Below, piece by piece: positions 1 to 13,182 of a stretch of 64,000 nucleotides of DNA; within the stretch, counting starts at the first letter, position 1, and every line of letters starts with the position of its first letter. Under the pieces are notes generated by a model, which did not search any database, was not told the origin of the DNA, and worked only from the letters and a program-made list of their open reading frames with translations. Source of the DNA: Hermodice carunculata (taxonomy: Eukaryota; Annelida; Polychaeta; Eunicida; Amphinomidae). The position numbers and the translations under genes were made by a program. The stretch lies in contig OZ026614.1 of the NCBI GenBank assembly GCA_964020975.1, positions 3,988,504-4,052,503 of the forward strand, written 5' to 3'.

Positions 1-1390
1 GCCCCGGATCATTATGTTCTCTTGAACAACAGGCATCTTGCTGCTTGACTAAAACGTCATTTCCAAAGGAATATAAACGTAGCTTCCTTAATATAAATGA
101 TACCAGTTCGCTTTAAGAAGAGATGCCAAAATTCAAAATGTCATTTCATGGACCTTCAAGTGAGAACATCAGAGGCAGAGTATATTTAACAAAGAATACA
201 GAAGAAAATACTCAGTTTCAATGCAGGACAAACAGCGTGAGTTAATCAAAGTTTACTTAAAGTTTACTGAATAATGAGGGACCGATGGCATTTCTGCTAA
301 AGTAGTTCAGCAAAAGACGCAGTTGGCATTGGAAAAAATAAAGTTGCAGAGAGCATAAAACACTTCAAGAATAGCGCAGGTCAACAGTTCTCCTAGACCT
401 GCCTGGAGCTAGGTACGCTAAAACGGGCCGAGGACTACTATTGAATCGGTCCAAACATGACACTAAAATAATTAAAAAGGGTGATTGTAGTGGAGAGCAT
501 CGTGTTGAAACACGACCAATGATCAAGTGAATAATATTACCTCGCTCTTATTTTTTCCATTTCGTGCATACATGGTCTCAAAACATCGAACTTATTAAGT
601 ATGGATGGAGTTCCACTTGTGATCGATGTAGTTTTCAAGTCTGACTACTGGAACAGTAAGAAGTTTTACATTATATAAATATTTTAAAACACATGCTAGT
701 TATTCTAAGGTTAAAGCAATGTACGTCATAGACCTATTAAATTTTGATGCCACATTGAAGTTGAATGGCGCGTCAAAATATTTGGACTCCTCAGGTATTG
801 ATTTTCCTACCATAGTACTATACATACTCAAGAAGGTGCATCGATGCTCCCAAAGTCCACATATTTCCATATGCCTCAAGACAATAGTCTGAAATGGACT
901 TTTTGGGTAATTTTTATGTATATTATATACAAAACATTTCCCCTTCACTTACAGTTTTCACATATTATGAGGCATGAACGCAAGTACTCACATGGTGGGG
1001 GGGAGGGTGGGTTGGTTTTCATTTTTCCACCTATGTTCGACTTGTTTTCTGCAGCGTCCTGTTCTACATGGTCCCTAAATTTCGTAATCTCCACCTACAA
1101 AAGTATCTTAGCAGATGTGGTTCGTGTCTAAGACCCAAATAGGTAGTGCAGCCCTCCCACAGAAATAAAAAACACACGAAGAAAGCGCACAGCGCAAACG
1201 ACATGCTAAATATTTTTTCTACCAACCAGCGCACCGCAAGTATATGCCATTAGGACGATTTTAGATGGGACAGATATCATTGGTGAATAACTTTTCAACA
1301 GAGAAAAATTTTGGATCAGCTTCAAGTATACTACGAGAACTCAAAGACCAAGGGAGGCTTTCATTGTTAGTTGGTCATATAAAAAAGCAA
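1..1390. other. no gene recognised
   Basis: AT-rich sequence. Only short open stretches occur on both strands, with no recognisable domain, repeat or splice pattern. A 13-base G-rich run lies near 996-1010. Confidence 0.6.
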
Positions 1391-1401
1391 GGTGAACGGC
1401 T

Positions 1402-1404
<3 letters not shown>

Positions 1405-1477
<73 letters not shown>

Positions 1478-1498
1478 CATACATACATGTATTTATTC

Positions 1499-1552
<54 letters not shown>

Positions 1553-1577
1553 GTGTGTGTGTGTGTGTGTGTGTGCG
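1405..1577. repeat. compound (TA)n / (TG)n microsatellite
   Basis: Two TA runs (about 1405-1472 and 1502-1547) are separated by a short CATA/TTCG spacer. A TG run to about 1577 follows. Tyr/Ile alternating open frames here are low-complexity artefacts. The bases from 1580 to 2332 hold nothing recognisable. Confidence 0.95.
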
Positions 1578-2332
1578 TGCGTTTAAGAGTTCACAACAAG
1601 TGTTATATTTTCATAAACTTTACCCAAGGCGATTACCGTACTTATACTCCGAATTTATTTTTCATATACTTTATCCGAATTTTTTTATGTAACATAATGG
1701 GAAGCACTTGATCAATTTCATGTTCTGTTTATCGCAATTTAACATTCTTTGTGACACAAAGTGTTAAAGCTTGGTAGGGACCAAAATAAAAACAATTAAT
1801 CGCTCTTTCCGTACCTCAGTGTAAAAGTAACGTTTACGTACGTTGCATTCATTTCCGATTTCAGTTTGACGTTTAAAACAAGTTTTCGTCTTTTTCAGGT
1901 ACTCTATTAGAACCCTAACGGCCAGTTTCTAGTCTGCCAGGTGCAACACGACAAGGCTAATACACGCCTGTGCCTTGGCTTACTGCTCAGTTTCAAAATT
2001 TCGTCTAAATTTTGGTTCGACCATAATTTGTGGCCTCCTGCACCTCAAAAGCCACGTTTTTGCGTTTGGAGTGCGCTCAGAGCCGCTTCAACATCTTTCT
2101 GCATTGAATTTCAATGACATTGTTCAATGTCATTAACATATTTTTGATTTGCACTTTCATGAAATGAGGGATTCTGATACCTTCGATTTGCTCTTTAGCT
2201 GGGAGGACTACCCGAACTCTCGTCTGTGTAGCCAAGTATCATGCACGATGCACGATGAGCTAGCTTATAAACAGGTATGTTGAAGTCAGGGTGTCGGCTG
2301 ATCCTTACCAACTTGAAAAGCAATATTTAGAG

Positions 2333-2532
2333 NNNNNNNNNNNNNNNNNNNNNNNNNNNNNNNNNNNNNNNNNNNNNNNNNNNNNNNNNNNNNNNNNNNN
2401 NNNNNNNNNNNNNNNNNNNNNNNNNNNNNNNNNNNNNNNNNNNNNNNNNNNNNNNNNNNNNNNNNNNNNNNNNNNNNNNNNNNNNNNNNNNNNNNNNNNN
2501 NNNNNNNNNNNNNNNNNNNNNNNNNNNNNNNN
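2333..2532. other. assembly gap (200 N)
   Basis: There are exactly 200 N. The gap sits at the left edge of a GA-rich repeated segment, so it probably marks unresolved repeat sequence. The true length is unknown if 200 is a placeholder. Confidence 0.99.
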
Positions 2533-2695
2533 CCGCAATGTTGGAGAGGGAACCCATGTATTCATGCTCCTGTAGGCCTGAAGGGAAATAATCTCGTGCA
2601 AAGCGTGTAAACGACACAGAGAGAGATAGTAAGAGAGGAAGAAAGGAGGGAGAGAGGAGGGCAGATAAAGCGACATAAAGAGGAACAGAGGACAT

Positions 2696-2726
<31 letters not shown>

Positions 2727-2857
2727 AAGAAGGGAGGGAGAGAGACATAGGAGACAGAAAGAGACAAGGAGGGGAGAGAGAGAGGGGAGAGAGAGAGAAA
2801 GGGCGGAAAAGAGGGAGATAGAGAGACAGAGACAAAGAAGATAGAAAGAGACAAAGA

Positions 2858-2923
<66 letters not shown>

Positions 2924-3000
2924 AGTGAGTGTCCAACGATTAGTTTCAACAGTGGAGACCGCAATAATGCAGGGAAAACCCATGTAATCATGCGCCTGTA
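2533..3000. repeat. GA-rich segment with duplicated unique flank
   Basis: A ~50-bp unique stretch (2533-2600, with CCCATGTATTCATGC) is followed by ~330 bp of GA-rich purine sequence that ends in a pure (GA)n run near 2930. The same unique stretch then recurs at about 2958-3000 (CCCATGTAATCATGC). The arrangement is a tandem duplication. Its second copy is interrupted by the element at 3001-4630 and resumes at 4631. Ser/Leu-rich frames on the minus strand are (GA)n artefacts. Confidence 0.8.
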
Positions 3001-3345
3001 AGACCCCCCACACACTAACGCGATAGTGCGACGCGATTTTGATGCGATGTCGCGTGGAACGAAACGGTGATCGCATGAAAAATCTCCTCATCGCATAGGC
3101 CCTGAGATAACCATCGCGAACTGCCCACATCACTGAGATTGCGATCGTGCGAGAGATTATCTCCAATAGCCCACACCAGTGCCCGCGATTTTCGCCAATA
3201 GCCGAGATTGAATGCAGTCCACCACAACGTAGGCCTATTTATATAGCAAATGAAACAAGGTGGTTTTGCAACTGTATGAATACAGTGACATCTGTTGGTG
3301 ACCCACTATAATTGTGTATGCGACCTATTTACACTGTCTTTAAAG

Positions 3346-3528
3346 ATGGCACAACAAATTGCAGTGTCAACGTCCTATATGGGCCTGCTGATCATGTATA
3401 AATTAAATGCCAAGCTAAGGAAGAAGAGAAGAGCTAAGAGAATTTGGATGCATGAATGGCTGCGAAGGCGTGACGACCCTGAGCAGCAAAGAACCACCAT
3501 GTTACATCTCTACAAAGAATTCTTGACT
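3346..3528 (+). pseudogene. PIF/Harbinger transposase N-terminal exon remnant
   Basis: The open frame from ATG 3346 encodes about 61 residues. It carries a strongly basic KLRKKRRAKRIWMHEWLRRR segment followed by an acidic/helical stretch. Harbinger transposases typically start with an RRRR-W-x-R-P-W-L-x-R-R motif ahead of a short helical region, which this matches. A consensus splice donor (GTAAGT, 3529-3534) ends the match in frame. The downstream catalytic part is missing from the element. What is seen is the motif and donor; the assignment is by family resemblance only. Confidence 0.5.
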
Positions 3529-3919
3529 GTAAGTTTCATTAATAATCATGGCAGGGATGGGGCACTGGGGGTCGACATTCTCTATCTTTCGTTAGTATCA
3601 TCATTAAACAATGGGCCAGCTATCCCTTTCAAGACAATTGACCAAGTTCTGGTCAAAATAATATTATATACTTTTCACGGATTGAAAATATATCATACGA
3701 ATGGTACTCCCATTTTAGTGCTTGTATGTGCATCCTTAATTAAATAATAGGGCATGGCTAACAATCAAGTAAAAATGAATTCTACACGTTGTTTTTCACC
3801 AGAATACGTTACTAAAACTTAGTAATCAAAGAACTTTGGTTTAATAAACCAATGTGCCTGATTATGGAAATAAACACACAGACAATTGTTTTCAGTGATT
3901 TTAAAACATGATAAGGCCT

Positions 3920-4219
3920 TTATATCTGTCCATGTTTTCGTAGATTTTTCTGCTTGTTACCATGACCATGCGTGTCCTGCAGTTTTCGGAATTTTCCCGA
4001 CGTCTTAATAGTCGGAGATGCTCTCCCTGGCTCAGATTCAGTCTCAGAACCACTCCCACTATTCTTCTGTGGCCTAGATTTCACAGGTGTTTTACTATTT
4101 CCAGCCCTCCGAATCTTCTCGACCGTTTTGGCCTTTTTATATCTACGTGCAGCCTTTTTGGGTGGCATACCTGCTTGTCCAGAGTTGACCACAACAGTAC
4201 GGGTCCCTGTATTAAACAA
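3920..4219 (-). pseudogene. Lys/Arg-rich ORF inside the Harbinger-like element
   Basis: A 99-codon minus-strand frame is rich in Lys, Arg and Ser, with motifs such as MPPKKAARRYKKAKTVEK and an acidic SGSGSETESEPG patch. No domain is recognised. Its place inside the inverted ends, opposite the transposase fragment, suggests the tail of the second (DNA-binding, Myb/MADF-type) Harbinger gene. This is positional inference. Overlapping plus-strand frames look like shadows. Confidence 0.35.
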
Positions 4220-4664
4220 TGTGTCGGAGGCACGTTTTGCGAAAGTGACAGGCCGGGAAGTTCATGTAGCGACATCTGTGGGTCAGAATTTTAAACAGCT
4301 GCTAGACGACCTAAGCGCCATCTTTGGCAAAAAGCGGAAACTAAAAAACATTGCGTCATGGCACTCCTTGGTGTGGGCCACTGGAGATCGGTATGAGATA
4401 AGCGGCGACGAAGTGCGATGATGCGATGATGCGATGATTTATTGCAGTCCTAAAACCATCGCATGGCTATGAGATGCTGTTGCGATCATGAGGAGATGGG
4501 AACAAAAAATCTCTTCATCGCACGCATATGGCCCAGACCAGCGGGCGAGATGATGCGATTTTTTTTTTCGACCCGCGATTGGGATGCGACGATAAATCGC
4601 GTAATCTCGCTCCTTAGTGTGTGGGGACCTTAAGCATAAACGGAAAGGACTTCGTGCGAAGCCT

Positions 4665-4778
<114 letters not shown>

Positions 4779-5062
4779 CAGAAACATTCAGCTTTTATAG
4801 TAGAGGCAGCAATATTTGAAATTGCAGTCCCTCAATGCGACAATTATTTGAAGTAACATGCTCTCATCATTGATGGCAGGTTTTTAATGAAACTTTGTGT
4901 GTTTTCTGTTTGTGTTTGAATAGTTTTCGGAGTCCCAATGCCTTATAGGGAAGATTGACGAGACACTAAATCTAGGTACATTCTGGCCCGTCTGACATGG
5001 GTGAAGATTTAAAACACAGGTAATTTTATGGACATCAAGTATCTTTTCTTCTTGTCAAAATC

Positions 5063-5080
5063 TATCTATATATCTATCTA

Positions 5081-5145
<65 letters not shown>

Positions 5146-5146
5146 G

Positions 5147-5234
<88 letters not shown>

Positions 5235-5240
5235 CATGTG
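5063..5240. repeat. (TA)n microsatellite
   Basis: A TCTA-seeded TA run of about 175 bp has a few TTTATA and TGTATA interruptions. Confidence 0.95.
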
Positions 5241-5424
5241 TGTATACTTTTTCTATTGAATTGAAACAGAAAACAATGACTCCCGTGTCCCCAACGCTTT
5301 GCAACATATGGAGAAAAAACCGCTTGAATATGCTGCCTTAAGCACAAAGCTTTTTAAGAGAGGCTGATTACACAAACAACAAGTATAAGGGCCTATTTAC
5401 AGTACCAAGCTATCATTATTTTTT

Positions 5425-5800
5425 AGCATGCACAAACGTGCTGGCATAAAATCTGGTGCATGCAAGGAAAAAATCCCGTCGCCAAATGCTCATGCTGAAC
5501 AACCAAATATGCCAGAAGCATCTGGCGACTCGCCATTAGCACAATGGTTTTGGTGACACGCATGATGTGTTTGGCCAATGGTTGGCTGCAAAGTTCGCAT
5601 AGCGCATAGTGCGATTGGCGATGAGCATAATTCCCCTGGCCATAAATATAATGCGCTTAGCCATTCGCCATGTGCTTTTTGTCCCTGAAAAGCCAGTGAG
5701 ATTCATTTGCAGTTTCTTGCCTGTCTCTACTAGCATGCAGGGACGTGCTAGCATGTTTGTTCGGCACGCTAGCACATATTTAGAAAATGCCAGCATAAAG
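5425..5800. repeat. possible hairpin-rich repeat
   Basis: No gene is seen from 5300 to 5870. The segment is crowded with short imperfect inverted motifs. The clearest is GTCGCCAAATGCT (5478-5490) against AGCATCTGGCGAC (5517-5529), a 13-bp stem with one mismatch. GCTAGCAC/GTGCTAGC motifs recur at 5750-5775, and CATAAAAT-type ends recur at both sides. It may be a MITE remnant, but boundaries are not clear. Confidence 0.3.
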
Positions 5801-5876
5801 GAATTTTATGTGTGAGCTGTACTGTACATAGGGAGTGACATTACCTGACTAGGAGTATTATCAGTGATTATCGTTA

Positions 5877-6128
5877 ATGAACCCCATCCTCATCTGCATC
5901 AACATTTAAACTGCCCAGGGTTAATGTGGCATCACGGACATGACTTAACAATAAGTATGCTAAAAACAATTTATACAAATACAAAAACAAGGCGATCTTG
6001 TTTGCTGTACCGGGTATGTACTTCTGCAGACGGGTTATAAATCCATCTGCAGAGGGGGCATGTACAAGCTTTGGTCCAATTTGGTTCCAGTCTCTGATGG
6101 TCCCAGGCATAAATTTATCCTTTTCTTC
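5877..6128 (-). pseudogene. LINE ORF2 C-terminal fragment
   Basis: The minus-strand frame reads KDKFMPGTIRDWNQIGPKL and continues through SADGFITRLQKY to a stop. This matches the extreme C-terminus of CR1/Jockey-type LINE ORF2 proteins (F-x-P-R/G-T-I-R-x-W-N-x-L). Nothing upstream on this strand resembles the reverse transcriptase, so this is a 5'-truncated copy as expected for LINE insertions. The clade is not resolvable. Confidence 0.6.
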
Positions 6129-6254
6129 ATAATTAGTTCAGCATTCCCAAGCAAACTCCGCCCATGATGGTATGACCAAGTTTCAAAGGCAGACTATCAT
6201 CAAATAGTTGGCATTTGACACTTTAGTTCGGCAAATTAGCATAAAGTATTGTAC

Positions 6255-7140
6255 ACCTAAAGTTTTTTTAGTGGAGAAATGGGGGGGGGGGGGGCGAGTG
6301 TGGTTCATCCAAACCCTCCTCTGCGATGTAAAAACATATTATTATGAATAATAAAAAATATAGAAATATATCAGACAGATTGCCTTACTATCGCCGCTTT
6401 CAAAATTCAATTTACTATCTGGCGGTTGTATCTAAACATCTATGATCTTCAAACTGTTCATGCTTTCATATGTAACCGTTACATTTTAATATGCATCAAC
6501 TCTGCTTTTGATGTTAAAATACTACAAATGTTTGATCTACGCAACATTGTTAACTCGTGCTACTGATGTTGCCATTATGGTTATGACTTTTATCCATTTC
6601 ACTTTGAAACCAGCAACAGATTAGTCAGATTACTAATTCAGTCAAGCATAATCATAATACAGGAGGCAAGTCGTTTCGGCTATTCACGTATCCTAATACG
6701 TTTCCATGTAGTTTCGTTTGGTACAAGTGTCTTTATCTTAATCTTATCTTCAAAATATATGAAAGTATAATATTTGGAATTGTCTAGTCTTAATCTATCA
6801 GTTGGGGCATATGTCAGAGCATAATTGTGTTAATTGTTAAATATGGCGAAACATAGGCACGTGCTTTGAAGTGTTGACCCACTTTTACAACTGACCTCAA
6901 ATGACATGGATTGCTGGCTGTCACGAATATGCACCATGGGAATGAAAGGCTTTGCGTCAAGAAATAAAACCAACCCAGATCACCCGAATTAGCACAATAT
7001 TTCGTTGATCTGTGTGTGCACCAATTGATAGAGCAAGACTATACAAATTCAACGCTGTATACTTTCATGAAGCCACATCAAAATTAAAAACGCTGCAAAA
7101 TAGCTGATGTACACATTGTATCTCGATACCTTCAGTTATT
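6255..7140. repeat. interspersed repeat family R, copy a
   Basis: A poly-G run (6282-6296) is followed by CCTCTGCGATGTAAAAA, which also occurs at 19890. Then 6985-7135 (TAGCACAAT, TTGATAGAGCAAGACTAT, a CTTTCATGAAGC block, TTGTATCTCGATACC) matches 20150-20310 at roughly three quarters identity by eye. No coding potential is seen. The two matching parts bracket diverged sequence, so the whole span may be one old copy. Confidence 0.5.
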
Positions 7141-7144
7141 AACG

Positions 7145-8110
7145 AAGGCGAATTTTGAATTTCTTAAGTCTAAATGGGAGTATATACAGTACTAATTAAA
7201 TTATTAGATCATCGTTTATCCTTTCTGGTTTGCTTGTATCGGCTCTTTATGGTTTGGCTTTCAATACATAATTTAATGCTAGGTGTAGTACAAGGAATCA
7301 TGCAGATACAAACAATTTGTTTAACTTTTTCCAGTCTTATAGATTATATTTGTATCCACTGGCATCTCAAGTTTTAGAAACAGAGCTGGCCAAAATGTAG
7401 ACTTACACTGTATAAATTTAAATATTGTGGTAAGAAAAATGTGTTATGAACCAATTTGGACGAAATAACTGTGGTCATTGTGTTGTCGCAGTCATATTCA
7501 ACATGCTCGTGATTACGGGCAGACTAGGGCCTGTAGATATTTAAGCACTGACCCTTCCATCCTTTTAAAAGTTTGGGACTTGTCTAACCCTGTATGCCAT
7601 AACCTGAAAGGAAATATAAAAGCTAAGTGGAAAACCCAGTTGACTGAATTTTGTGTATCTCCGATATTAAATTGTCCATTGAAAAATAGAGTATCAAGTC
7701 CAAGGGAAACGCATTTGAGAGTATCGACTTTTAAAAATTTTCCGCTGCGGGTCCACTGCACTCCCTTCCCGGGTGAGCTTAATGCCGCACTTCCAATTCG
7801 AAACACCTTTCTGAAAGTCTGGACCGCCCCTGCATGGATATCATCATCTCATCATCAGTACTATGTATTTTTACAAATCGAATATGGCTTGATTATGATA
7901 ATAAGTATTGATTTTATATTTTGAGGCAATTCAAATCAATAGAAATATGCTGCAACACCAATAATGCAAAACAATAGAATATATAAGAGAACTTGGCATC
8001 AATGATATTCTATGTGAATCTCAGAGTTTAGACACTATTAAGGAGAAAGGAATATTGAAAGACGAAAACAAGAATATGTTATCCGAAAGAACAGAATATA
8101 TAACTAGAAA
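7145..8110. other. no gene recognised
   Basis: A 148-codon plus-strand frame at 7478 and a 97-codon frame opposite it have no recognisable domain. They lack splice or polyadenylation context and are treated as chance. Confidence 0.5.
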
Positions 8111-8115
8111 AGAAA

Positions 8116-9187
<1,072 letters not shown>

Positions 9188-9277
9188 ATAAGGCGCAATA
9201 GAATATAGCATCAGGCACAATGGAATTTATCACAAGGCGTAATATAATTTTGGGCCTATTATCATTTAATATAGGAC

Positions 9278-9362
9278 AAGGTTTTTTTGGGGGGGGTTGT
9301 TTGTTTTTTTTGTTTTTTTTCTTTTGGTTTTTGTTTTTTAGTTTTTTTGTTTTTTTTTTCAA
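9278..9362. repeat. T/G-rich low-complexity tract
   Basis: The tract is nearly all T and G on the plus strand, with T8 and G8 runs. The Lys/Asn/Pro minus-strand frame across it is an artefact. From 9390 to 10345 no gene is recognised. Confidence 0.85.
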
Positions 9363-10350
9363 GTGAAAGACAAGCTTTCACTTTCAAAAAATAGTTTTGT
9401 GAACAGTGCTTTTGAAAGTGCGTAATTTATTTATTTGTCCAACTGTTCCATTTCGACACTAGCATATTAGCTGCTAGGGTGCTCAGCCGGAACATCTAAA
9501 CAAGAAAGTATGCGTATGTGCGGCCAAACGTGCATATCATGCAGGACAAGATGTGCTCCTTCAATTATAAAGACTTACAGTTTGTCAAAATAGGAGAGTT
9601 ATATTATGCGTAAACCTCTGAAGCCTGAAATCAAAATCCTAAACGTTCTTTACTTTCAAAAATTGTAAATAATGCCACCCCTGGTGTATTCAGAAATCCA
9701 CGTTGCCTGGCCTCAGGACAATTGATTTTGACGGGAAGGTAATACACACGTGTCACGTTTTGTTGTGATATTTTCTTTACGAGGCTTTTATGTCAATCCT
9801 GTATCTATATGGCAGAAAGAAATGCTCTATTTAAAAAAAATTTACTGCTGCAATTTTGAATCCCGGTTCCACTTATTATTTTTTTCTTTTTGTAATGCGC
9901 TCAGCAACATTCTTGCAATTATGATTCTCATTTCACTGTGACATTGGAAAGTGAACTTTCTCTGACTTTTAGTCTTGAATTTGAGGTAGCTATGCCAGTC
10001 AGGATAGAAACATGCTGCAAATGAATCGGCCTCAGCAATAAACAAAGTTAGCTCTGGGCATGAAAACGTACGTCTACTATTTATAAGGGTTGCTTAGTCG
10101 CTCTTAAGTTATACTGATCAACCCCCTCCGATTAGAACAATTTTCTCCGGCTTAATGAATATTGTAGATAAGGGATCTTAAAATTGAACCCTGTTGGAGA
10201 GCAAACATGGGACGCACTTATGCTGCTTCAAGTTTGTCTTCTTTCTTAAGCATTGTCATATATAAATCAGTGCTGCAAATAACGTCGTAGCTGACTATGA
10301 TTGCGATGCACCATCCTTAGTCTTAAACTTTCTTTCTTTCAAGGACATAA

Positions 10351-11830
10351 ATCTATGGTGGCACAAAAGTGCCAACTAAAATATTTTTCTCTCTCCATAA
10401 AGATGCGAAGGCGAAAACATGAAAATAAGAAAACAGAACTGCGAAAACAAGAAAACACGAAGGCGAAAATGCGAGAACAAGAAAACACGAAGGCGAAAAT
10501 AAGAAAACACAACCGCGACAAGACGACAGAAAATATGTCGTGTATGGTGGCACAAAAGTGCCAACTAAAATATTTTTCTCTCTCCATAAAAATGCGACGG
10601 CGAAAACAAGAAAACACATAGTCGTGTTTTCGCACTCGCATTTTCGTGTTTTCGTGTTAGCGTTTTCTCGTTTTCTTGTTATCGCATTTTCTGCCTTGGG
10701 CGAAAACAAGAAAACACGAAGGCGAAAACACTAAAATTCAAAAAAACGAAGGCGAAAATGCGAAAACACAACCGCGAAAACACGACAGAAATTATGTCGT
10801 GTTTTCGCACTCGCATTGTCGTGTTTTCGCATTAGCGTTTTCTTGTTTTCTTATTTTCGCAATATCGTGCTTTCGTTTGTTTCACTTCCGTTTAACACCT
10901 TCCCATATGTGAGCTAACTGAATTAATCTACTGAATACTTTAATTTTCATGGTTTATACTTGTATTTTACAAATGAATTCAAAGGAAATGTTTGGACACA
11001 CCATGAAATAACCCCGCTTGATTGGTGCCCCTGTTGTAACGGTGTAGTTTTCCAAATTCATTGTTTTTGTTGTTGTTATTATATCTCGTTGTTGTTGTGG
11101 TGGTGGTTGTTATTATTGTCATTATCATTATTGTATTTGTGTCTTTTTGCCCAGAACCGCTTCCTAGTAGTCAATACCCTATTCCGCAGCCCGAACTCTT
11201 TACTCTCCATAAGCTTACCTATCTATGTCTAACCTATATACATATGGAATTACTCACTATTGTTCATATTGCTCACCTGCCTCTGTAAATAATATAACTA
11301 TTATCATTATTACTATATCTTGCTAGTACTAAACAGAACTGCTTAGCGGACGGTTATGAAACCAAGATCGAGCGAACAGGAAAATCTGGTATTCGAAAGC
11401 ACATTTTAATACATGTTGCATTAATGGTAATATTTAGGGTAAATATTAGACTTTGATCCTTGAAGTAAACTCTGTACACAAGCCAACAAGCATATAAGTA
11501 AACAAACAAATAAACTTAAAGCCAGTCATGTCTGAGGAAATTGATGCTGATTCATGGAAATCCTGGTGACAAAATTATCAGCGCCAAGGACCAAGAGGAC
11601 AAGTCCTTCACAGGTAGTGTTCGTGTGGAAAAATAATCGTTCGGTGAAAAAATGGGACTTTAATACAGTGTTTTGACATAAAAGTTATAATACCCCCCCC
11701 CCACCCCACGTCATGTCATACGAAAAAACAAAACAAAAAACAAACAAACAAACAAACAAACAAACAAAAAAAACACAAAAAAAAAAAAAAACAAAACAAC
11801 AAAAAAAAAAAAAAAAAACAAAAAAAAACC
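10351..11830 (+). repeat. CGAAAA-repeat element, copy 1
   Basis: The left part (10351-10890) consists of GCGAAAACA/GCGAAAATG words that switch strand to TTTTCGC words. It holds two copies of a non-repetitive spacer starting TGGTGGCACAAAAGTGCC (10354 and 10548). The right part (10890-11700) is ordinary sequence that matches 15230-15955 closely. The copy ends in an A-rich tail with C interruptions (11725-11830). Relative to copy 2 it has an extra ~170 bp (about 11140-11310) where copy 2 has a TTA run. Frames rich in Lys/Arg/Glu (plus strand) or Phe/Ser (minus strand) in this part arise from the repeat and are not taken as genes. Confidence 0.7.
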
Positions 11831-11839
11831 AACAAAGGC

Positions 11840-12629
11840 ATTCACTATTTGTTGCTGGAACAAGGTATGCATGATGCACCGAAACGTGCCGACGAATTTC
11901 ACTGGCATAAGTCCCAGAACTCCCGTTCGGTGGTTGATCACTAAAAAAGATTGCTATATAATAGTTTTCAATGTAATCCATAATTGAGCTCTTTATGGCA
12001 GATTTGTTTCTTTTCTACACGATAAAGTCCACCAAGCATGCTTTGAGCTACATTTCTGCATGTGATTAAAGTGCATGCTCTTATATGCATCTATCATCTG
12101 GCAAAATATTAAATCAATTATTGGTATCATATCAAGGAAGATTGTAAAGCATTTACGATTTATATATGTTTAAGGAATTTAAAGAACGGAATTAAGCATA
12201 ATTGAGGTGGCTGTGCATGATCAAACTTGCTTCCATATCGGACATCGCTTTTTAAATTCTACTGATGAAGCATTGAACTTACCAACTGAGGATCTTTTAT
12301 CTGATTTTGCTTTATCGGAATTTTTTTGGGGTTGAAACCCTAGCAGGAGACCAATATATTAAAAGATATGTCACTCCAAAGAATGCACATGGAGATCTAC
12401 ACGGAAACCCACCCACATTCAAATGCCAAACTACAGCTTACATCATGTGTGCTGCCCAGAATCGTGTCAGAAAAAGTACAATACATCATAAAAAATTACG
12501 ATATCAGGTTTGTTTCAACAGGTAAATATAAATTTCTACCATAGAGCTGTGACCCATGTCTTTTCTTTTTCGTAGTCTGTCTGCAAAGTGGCTCTGCACA
12601 CTGCTTTTTGCTTGGTCGATCGGTCAGAA

Positions 12630-12698
<69 letters not shown>

Positions 12699-13180
12699 CG
12701 TGCGTGCGTGTGAGCGATCTGTCGCGTTATCGCTGCATCCCAGTCACGAAGTTTCGGTTTTGTGTCGCGATCAGTTTATTGCAGATCTTCATTTGTAAAG
12801 TTACACTGGTTAAATATCTCTACAGAATAAAATTATACATTAGGCCCAATTATATAAATGGCAAAACCCGGGGAAAGCATGACAGTGTGTATGGTCCCCT
12901 TTATCACGAGAAAGACCAAAATTTGCAGAAGAACCAGTGAAATAGTCTTGCCATATAATTAACACTCCTGACAACCTTATATACCAGCACCCAAGCCAAA
13001 ACCACGAAGACCGAACTCTGCCTTAATTGCCCCATCCCTTTTCCAATTCCGTTTTGAGGGAATTGGAAACTTTCTTGTCTGTAAAACAGACTTATTTGCG
13101 TTATTGTGGAATGGCGATTGAAGTGCGTGTCGCACTGTCAGATCAATTATGTAAGCAAACATAGTTCGCAACTAGGAAAG
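11840..13180. repeat. (TG)n microsatellite in otherwise empty sequence
   Basis: A TG run with GTGC interruptions occupies about 12632-12712. The rest holds no recognised gene. A 72-codon plus-strand frame at 12307 has no recognisable domain. Confidence 0.7.
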
Positions 13181-13182
13181 AT

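Larger units (their letters stand above)
3001..4630. mobile_element. degenerate PIF/Harbinger-like DNA transposon
   Basis: The ends are inverted: AGACCCCCCACACACTAA on the left, and on the right the complement of AGGTCCCCACACACTAA. TA or TAA is duplicated at the insertion point. Subterminal regions of about 200 bp on each side are dense in GCGATG/CATCGC motifs in inverted arrangement. The interior holds a plus-strand fragment resembling a Harbinger transposase N-terminus and a minus-strand basic ORF, the two-gene layout known for PIF/Harbinger. At about 1.6 kb it is too short for a full element, and no DDE domain is seen. It is therefore internally deleted and presumably inactive. The TSD length (2 or 3 bp) is ambiguous, so assignment to ISL2EU cannot be excluded. 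Confidence 0.72.

Noticed and set aside
1265-1711. 148-codon frame across the TA/TG repeat
   Set aside because: The Tyr/Ile and Cys/Val alternation comes directly from the dinucleotide repeat. The flanks show no domain.
2305-3166. Long Ser/Leu-rich minus-strand frames crossing the N gap
   Set aside because: They are generated by GA repeats and by N being read as open. No protein signature is present.
12307-12525. 72-codon plus-strand frame
   Set aside because: The composition is mixed, but no motif, splice site or homology is recognised.
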